Assembly: GCA_029008095.1 (NCBI GenBank)
Contig: JAQXJB010000028.1
Location: forward strand, 1 to 43,335
Direction: 5' to 3'
Source: Clostridiales bacterium
Lineage (GTDB): Bacteria; Bacillota; Clostridia; Oscillospirales; Oscillospiraceae
DNA: 43,335 bases
Part shown: piece after piece, positions 39,973 to 43,335 of the stretch
Numbering within the stretch: position 1 is the stretch's first letter
Layout of the letters: the number at the start of each line of letters is the position of its first letter
Translations under genes and position numbers: made by a program
The notes under the pieces: generated by a model
The model's database searches: none
The model's input: only the letters and a program-made list of their open reading frames with translations
What the model was told of the DNA's origin: nothing

Positions 39973-41931
39973 TTAAGTTCTTTTAAAATTTTTCTCAAGC
40001 TGGCTCTTGCTCAACCGCATTGTGACCGGTCTGCCGTGGGGACAATAGCGCACCTCGCCTGCGATGACAGCCTCCACCACCGGTCTCCATTCCATAGGAT
40101 CAGATGACTTACCGGCCTTGATGGCAGCCTTGCAGGCCACAGTGGCCAGCAGTTCATCCTTAACTCCGAGGCTTCCGGGGCGGGCGCCGTATTTTATATC
40201 GCGGCATAGCTCCTCCAGCAGAGCGGCGGCATCCTCCATATCCACGTCGGCCGGCAGGCGGCGCACCGCCAGCGAGGAACCGCCGAAATCCTCGATCTCG
40301 AAACCCAGCTCGTCCAGCAGGGGCTTATTATCCAGCAGGAGCTCCTTTTCCTCCCTCTCCATATCAGCAATGACGGGAACGAGGAGCATCTGAGACATGT
40401 TCTCGTATTTTTTGCTCTTGAGCCGGTCAAACAACATGCGTTCATGAGCCGCGTGCTTATCAATGAAAACAAGCTCACCGCCGCATTCCACGATTATGAA
40501 CTCATTGAAGCTCTCTCCCAGGATGCGGTATTCGGGCAGAATTGACTTCTGCGGCGCTTCGAGCTCGACCTGCGCAAAGCTCTCCCGCTCCGCAGCAACG
40601 GGTTTGGGCTCGGGCTTCGGCTCTTCGGCCACCGGCTGCGGCTTGGCCCTTGGCGGCTCGGTCGGAAGCAGCCCCTCACGCCTTGCGGCGGCAACAGCCT
40701 GACGCTTTGTAGGTATACCGGTCTCATGGGGCGGGGCGATTATATCCGGCAGGGGCACACGATGGGTTATCATCTGCCGCCTGGGCTGGGGCGCGTTATA
40801 CCGCACCGTGGGCTGGCGCAGGGTAACGTCGTCCTCTCTGTCCTCGTCCACCCGGTGGATTATGGGCTCTCTTATGGTTTCGGGCGCGGCAGGCTTTGGT
40901 TCTTCCTTTTTCGCCTCCGCCAGCTTTATTTCCGGTGCTTCGCTTTCCCTCTTCAGGGCGGACTGCACCGCCAGATAAACCGTATCGAAAACCTTACGCT
41001 CGTTGAGGAATTTCACCTCTGTCTTTGCCGGGTGAACGTTCACATCCACCTCATTGAGCTTGATGTCTATGTAAAGCACGCAGGATGGAAATCGGCCTGT
41101 GAACAGGGAATTTTTATAGGCCTGCTCAAGAGCGGCCTGGAGCAGCGCAGACTTGATGAAGCGCCCGTTCACAAAGAAAAACTGTCCGCTGCGGTTGCCC
41201 TTGGCGTTTGCCGGAGTACAGATAAAGCCACGGACCTTGCCGCCCTCGCCGCTGCCGTCAACAGGCAGCATGTTTTTCGCGTATTCGCGGCCCAGCAGGG
41301 AGTAAATGCAGCTCTCGACGCTGCCGTCACCGGGGGTGGAAAAATCCTCCTCGCCGTCCCTGATATAGCGGACGGCCACCTCCGGGTGGGACATGGCGCA
41401 ACGGATCACCACGTTGCCGACATTGGCGGCCTCGCTGGAATCCTTTTTCATGAATTTAAGGCGGGCGGGGGTGTTATAAAACAGACTGCGGACTATCATG
41501 GTAGTGCCCTCGGGACAGCCCACCGGGGAGACCTCCTTGATAACTCCGGCTTCAAGCGTTACCGATGTTCCCTCCTCCGCGCCCTTCTCCCGGGTCATAA
41601 GCTCCACCATCGCGACCGCCGAGATGGCGGCAAGAGCCTCGCCGCGAAATCCGAGAGTGGCGATGGATTCAAGCCCGTACTCATCCCTCAGTTTGCTTGT
41701 GGCATGACGCTGAAAAGCGGTTTGGGCGTCCTCGGGGGACATGCCGCTGCCGTTATCCGTGACGCGGATATAGCTCATGCCTCCGCGCTGTATTTCAACC
41801 GTTATGGAGCTTGCGCCCGCGTCGAGGGCGTTTTCCACCAGCTCCTTCACCACCGAACCGGGTCTTTCGACCACCTCTCCGGCGGCTATCATGTCCGCAA
41901 CATGTGGGGACAGACATTTTATTTTGTTCAT
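39973..41931 (-). CDS. mutL: DNA mismatch repair protein MutL
   Basis: A 652-residue GHKL ATPase of mismatch repair. ENALDAGASSITVEI, DNGSGM and GFRGEALAAISAV form the ATP site in residues 1-110. The C-terminal domain has DKHAAHERMLFD (the endonuclease DQHAx2Ex4E motif with a final Asp for Glu) and CPHGRP, so it should be a nicking MutL. A Pro/Glu/Lys-rich linker lies at about residues 335-470. Its ATG shares one base with the stop of the upstream racemase-like gene (TAATG). mutS is not in the window. Confidence 0.94.
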   Translation of the reverse strand: MNKIKCLSPHVADMIAAGEVVERPGSVVKELVENALDAGASSITVEIQRGGMSYIRVTDNGSGMSPEDAQTAFQRHATSKLRDEYGLESIATLGFRGEALAAISAVAMVELMTREKGAEEGTSVTLEAGVIKEVSPVGCPEGTTMIVRSLFYNTPARLKFMKKDSSEAANVGNVVIRCAMSHPEVAVRYIRDGEEDFSTPGDGSVESCIYSLLGREYAKNMLPVDGSGEGGKVRGFICTPANAKGNRSGQFFFVNGRFIKSALLQAALEQAYKNSLFTGRFPSCVLYIDIKLNEVDVNVHPAKTEVKFLNERKVFDTVYLAVQSALKRESEAPEIKLAEAKKEEPKPAAPETIREPIIHRVDEDREDDVTLRQPTVRYNAPQPRRQMITHRVPLPDIIAPPHETGIPTKRQAVAAARREGLLPTEPPRAKPQPVAEEPKPEPKPVAAERESFAQVELEAPQKSILPEYRILGESFNEFIIVECGGELVFIDKHAAHERMLFDRLKSKKYENMSQMLLVPVIADMEREEKELLLDNKPLLDELGFEIEDFGGSSLAVRRLPADVDMEDAAALLEELCRDIKYGARPGSLGVKDELLATVACKAAIKAGKSSDPMEWRPVVEAVIAGEVRYCPHGRPVTMRLSKSQLEKNFKRT

Positions 41932-42989
41932 TATCTATACTCCACAGGTAATCCTTTTATCATTTTGGGTTCGCACTCAATGACCACCTTGTCTCCCACG
42001 CCGCAGGTGATATCCGTAACGTCCAGAAGAATGCAGTTTGCGCCGATTTCGCCAACAAGCTTCAGCTTCTTTCCGCCCAGCCTTACGGTGGGACGGGACG
42101 CACCCTTAACAAGCCGCTTAAAGCTCCGTGGCGCGTTGGCCTCACCGAGACCCACGCCGTTATACCAGCCCACGGAGACCACCGCCACCTTGGTGGACTT
42201 TTTCAGCCGAACGCCCTTGCCCGCTCCGACCACGGAACCGGCGGGGAGCCAATCCAGCTCGTCGATATCCGCCTCTATATAGCCCACACGGTTCAGCTCG
42301 CCGCCTACGCCGGGAGTCCGTCCGGCGATGGCGCTGCCAACGCAGACCGCGTCCAGCTTATCAAGGTCACATTTGAAAAGGGCGTAGGAATCCAGCGCGT
42401 GGGCTATGCCGGTCTCGATGCCGCTTTCATGGAGCTTGAGCAGTACGTTCTCAAAGGTCTCAAGCTGGCGGGACGCGGCCGCCTTGCCCGCGCCGGGGCC
42501 GGAAAAACGGGTATACATGCCGCTGACGGCAAGGCCGGGCATCTGGCGGAACACCTTCGTTATCTTGTCCAGCTCGGAAGGCAGGAAGCCATACTGCCCA
42601 ATGCCGGAATTCACCTTTATCTGCACCTCTATAACAGTCCTGCGGGAGACCGCCACGCTGTTGACGGCGATACCCGCATCGTAAGAGCCGACGGTGCAGG
42701 TCACGTTGTTATCCGCAAGGCGGCCTATCTCGCCCACATCCACGGTGGAGCGCAGCATGAGGATATGCTCGTCCACAAAGCCGTTTTTGCGAAGCTTTTC
42801 CGCATCCTCCACCTCATACACGGCGAAGTTGCTTATGCCCTCCGAGCGCAGCATGGACGCGGTTTTGATAAGGCCGAGGCCCTGGGCGTCGCAGCTCAGG
42901 TCGGCTATTATTACGGCCGATTCGGCCTTGCGCTTGATTGCGCCTATGTTTTCTTTGACGATACCGGATTCAATAACAAGCTTTTTCAT
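41931..42989 (-). CDS. Alanine-racemase-fold protein without catalytic Lys and Tyr
   Basis: A 352-residue protein aligning along its length with alanine racemase: an N-terminal TIM-barrel start (IESGIVKENIGAIKRKAESAVIIAD), IKVNSGIGQYGF (family: LKVDTGMGRxGF) and a C-terminal beta domain (VAVVSVGWYNGVGLG). The PLP lysine of the VVKADAYGHG motif is replaced by Ile28, the catalytic tyrosine of V(S)YG by Ala256, and the active-site arginine by Gln132. It therefore should not racemise alanine and may not bind PLP. ATG 42989 follows AAGGAG. Its stop overlaps mutL by one base. Role unknown; a binding or regulatory pseudoenzyme is inferred. Confidence 0.8.
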   Translation of the reverse strand: MKKLVIESGIVKENIGAIKRKAESAVIIADLSCDAQGLGLIKTASMLRSEGISNFAVYEVEDAEKLRKNGFVDEHILMLRSTVDVGEIGRLADNNVTCTVGSYDAGIAVNSVAVSRRTVIEVQIKVNSGIGQYGFLPSELDKITKVFRQMPGLAVSGMYTRFSGPGAGKAAASRQLETFENVLLKLHESGIETGIAHALDSYALFKCDLDKLDAVCVGSAIAGRTPGVGGELNRVGYIEADIDELDWLPAGSVVGAGKGVRLKKSTKVAVVSVGWYNGVGLGEANAPRSFKRLVKGASRPTVRLGGKKLKLVGEIGANCILLDVTDITCGVGDKVVIECEPKMIKGLPVEYR

Positions 42990-43160
42990 AGGCCGTCTCC
43001 TTACATCTATTTGTGTCGGTTCCAATGTTCTTCTTTCAATATACCGTATTTATGCTCCCACGTCAAATAGGATTTACAAATATGTGGGATTTTTTGCAGG
43101 AATTCCTTTATTCCGGCAACAAAATGTAGATTTGACGTTCTGCTGCAGCACACGCAAAAA

Positions 43161-43186
43161 CCGCCGCGGCACAGGCCGCGGCGGTT
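43161..43186 (-). terminator. Terminator downstream of the T-arm-like sequence
   Basis: ACCGCCGCGGC/GCCGCGGCGGT, 11-bp perfect stem with a 4-nt loop; on the minus strand it ends in TTTTT. It suggests that an RNA is transcribed leftwards from beyond or near the right edge. Confidence 0.7.
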
Positions 43187-43195
43187 TGGTGCTTG

Positions 43196-43228
43196 ATTAA
43201 GGCAACGGGAATCGAACCCGTGCCGGTT
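43196..43228 (-). other. tRNA T-arm-like sequence (tRNA remnant or 3' end of an RNA)
   Basis: On the minus strand ACGGG-TTCGATT-CCCGT forms a perfect T-arm (GGTTCGATTCC consensus) followed by TGCCTTA, but no D-arm, anticodon arm or matching acceptor strand was found before the window edge. A terminator follows at 43161-43186. Confidence 0.45.
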
Positions 43229-43235
43229 TTTTCGG

Positions 43236-43335
43236 GCGGATTTCCGCCCATGCTGCGTCAACGGTCTTGAAAATACGCCAAGTATTCTCTGCGCCCGTTT
43301 CCTTGCCTGGACAAAAATCCGCTCCGTAAAAACTG
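43236..43335 (-). repeat. Long imperfect hairpin element at the right edge
   Basis: On the minus strand GGATTTTTGTCCA (near 43320) pairs through G-U wobble with TGGGCGGAAATCC (near 43240), and inside AACGG/CCGTT and GAGAATAC/GTATTTTC continue the stem. About 85-100 nt, non-coding; may extend past the window. With the T-arm sequence it fills the gene-free end of the window from 42990. Confidence 0.5.

Noticed and set aside
40726-42282. 518-codon plus-strand frame opposite mutL and the racemase-like gene
   Set aside because: Antisense to two conserved genes and without recognisable motifs.

Overview
The window looks like a chromosomal segment of a spore-forming, anaerobic Clostridia, probably of the Oscillospirales. 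The evidence is a sigma-E/SpoIIGA pair, sigma-G followed by a YlmC/YmxH gene, dipicolinate synthase subunits A and B, fermentative phosphate acetyltransferase, a clostridial EFR1-type flavodoxin-ferredoxin, FeoAB, strong GC-rich codon use (C/G-ending codons) and AT-rich sigma-A promoters with 17-bp spacers. No phage, transposase or CRISPR genes were seen.

Layout. 1-900: hairpin terminator, tRNA-Ser(UGA), a multi-hairpin GTGAAAT repeat and a lysine riboswitch controlling an NhaC-type transporter (901-2523). 2654-8273: EFR1 ferredoxin-flavodoxin, alpha/beta-hydrolase, a MarR-TSUP pair with a visible operator, a DNA glycosylase, a YdcZ-type membrane protein and pta. 8418-9777: Ogt, a four-helix-bundle protein, stacked intergenic repeats and tRNA-Arg(ACG). 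9876-15900: Old-Yellow-Enzyme-type reductase, GNAT, AlkD-like protein, transglutaminase-like lipoprotein, CPA2 antiporter. 16020-16096: tRNA-Pro(GGG). 16302-23266: a six-gene Dlt-like operon. 23316-30346: small lipoprotein, ylmC/sigG, PurF-like protein, T-box-controlled TrpB2, sigE/spoIIGA. 30471-34727: hisC/DUF951, hypothetical, rarA, nth, MazG-like protein. 34740-37287: rsmH-like, dpaB, dpaA. 37466-39842: feoAB. 39973-42989: mutL and an alanine-racemase-fold protein. The right edge holds a tRNA T-arm-like sequence and another repeat.

The most notable system is the Dlt-like operon: an FG-GAP lipoprotein, an adenylating enzyme, an acyl carrier, an MBOAT, an SGNH/DltD-like protein and a 44-residue membrane microprotein ending in FIYEAF. 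Together these would activate an (amino) acid in the cytoplasm, pass it through the membrane and esterify an extracellular polymer. The microprotein resembles DltX but is the last gene, and the lipoprotein is not part of canonical dlt operons.

Two enzymes lack expected catalytic residues: the alanine-racemase-like protein (no PLP lysine, no catalytic tyrosine) and the PurF-like protein (no N-terminal cysteine). Several short structured repeats occupy the intergenic spaces. One family carries the Shine-Dalgarno sequence and start codon of the gene behind it, with the Shine-Dalgarno buried in a 17-bp inverted repeat. RNA control is rich: lysine riboswitch, tryptophan T-box and a probable Shine-Dalgarno-masking hairpin on sigG.
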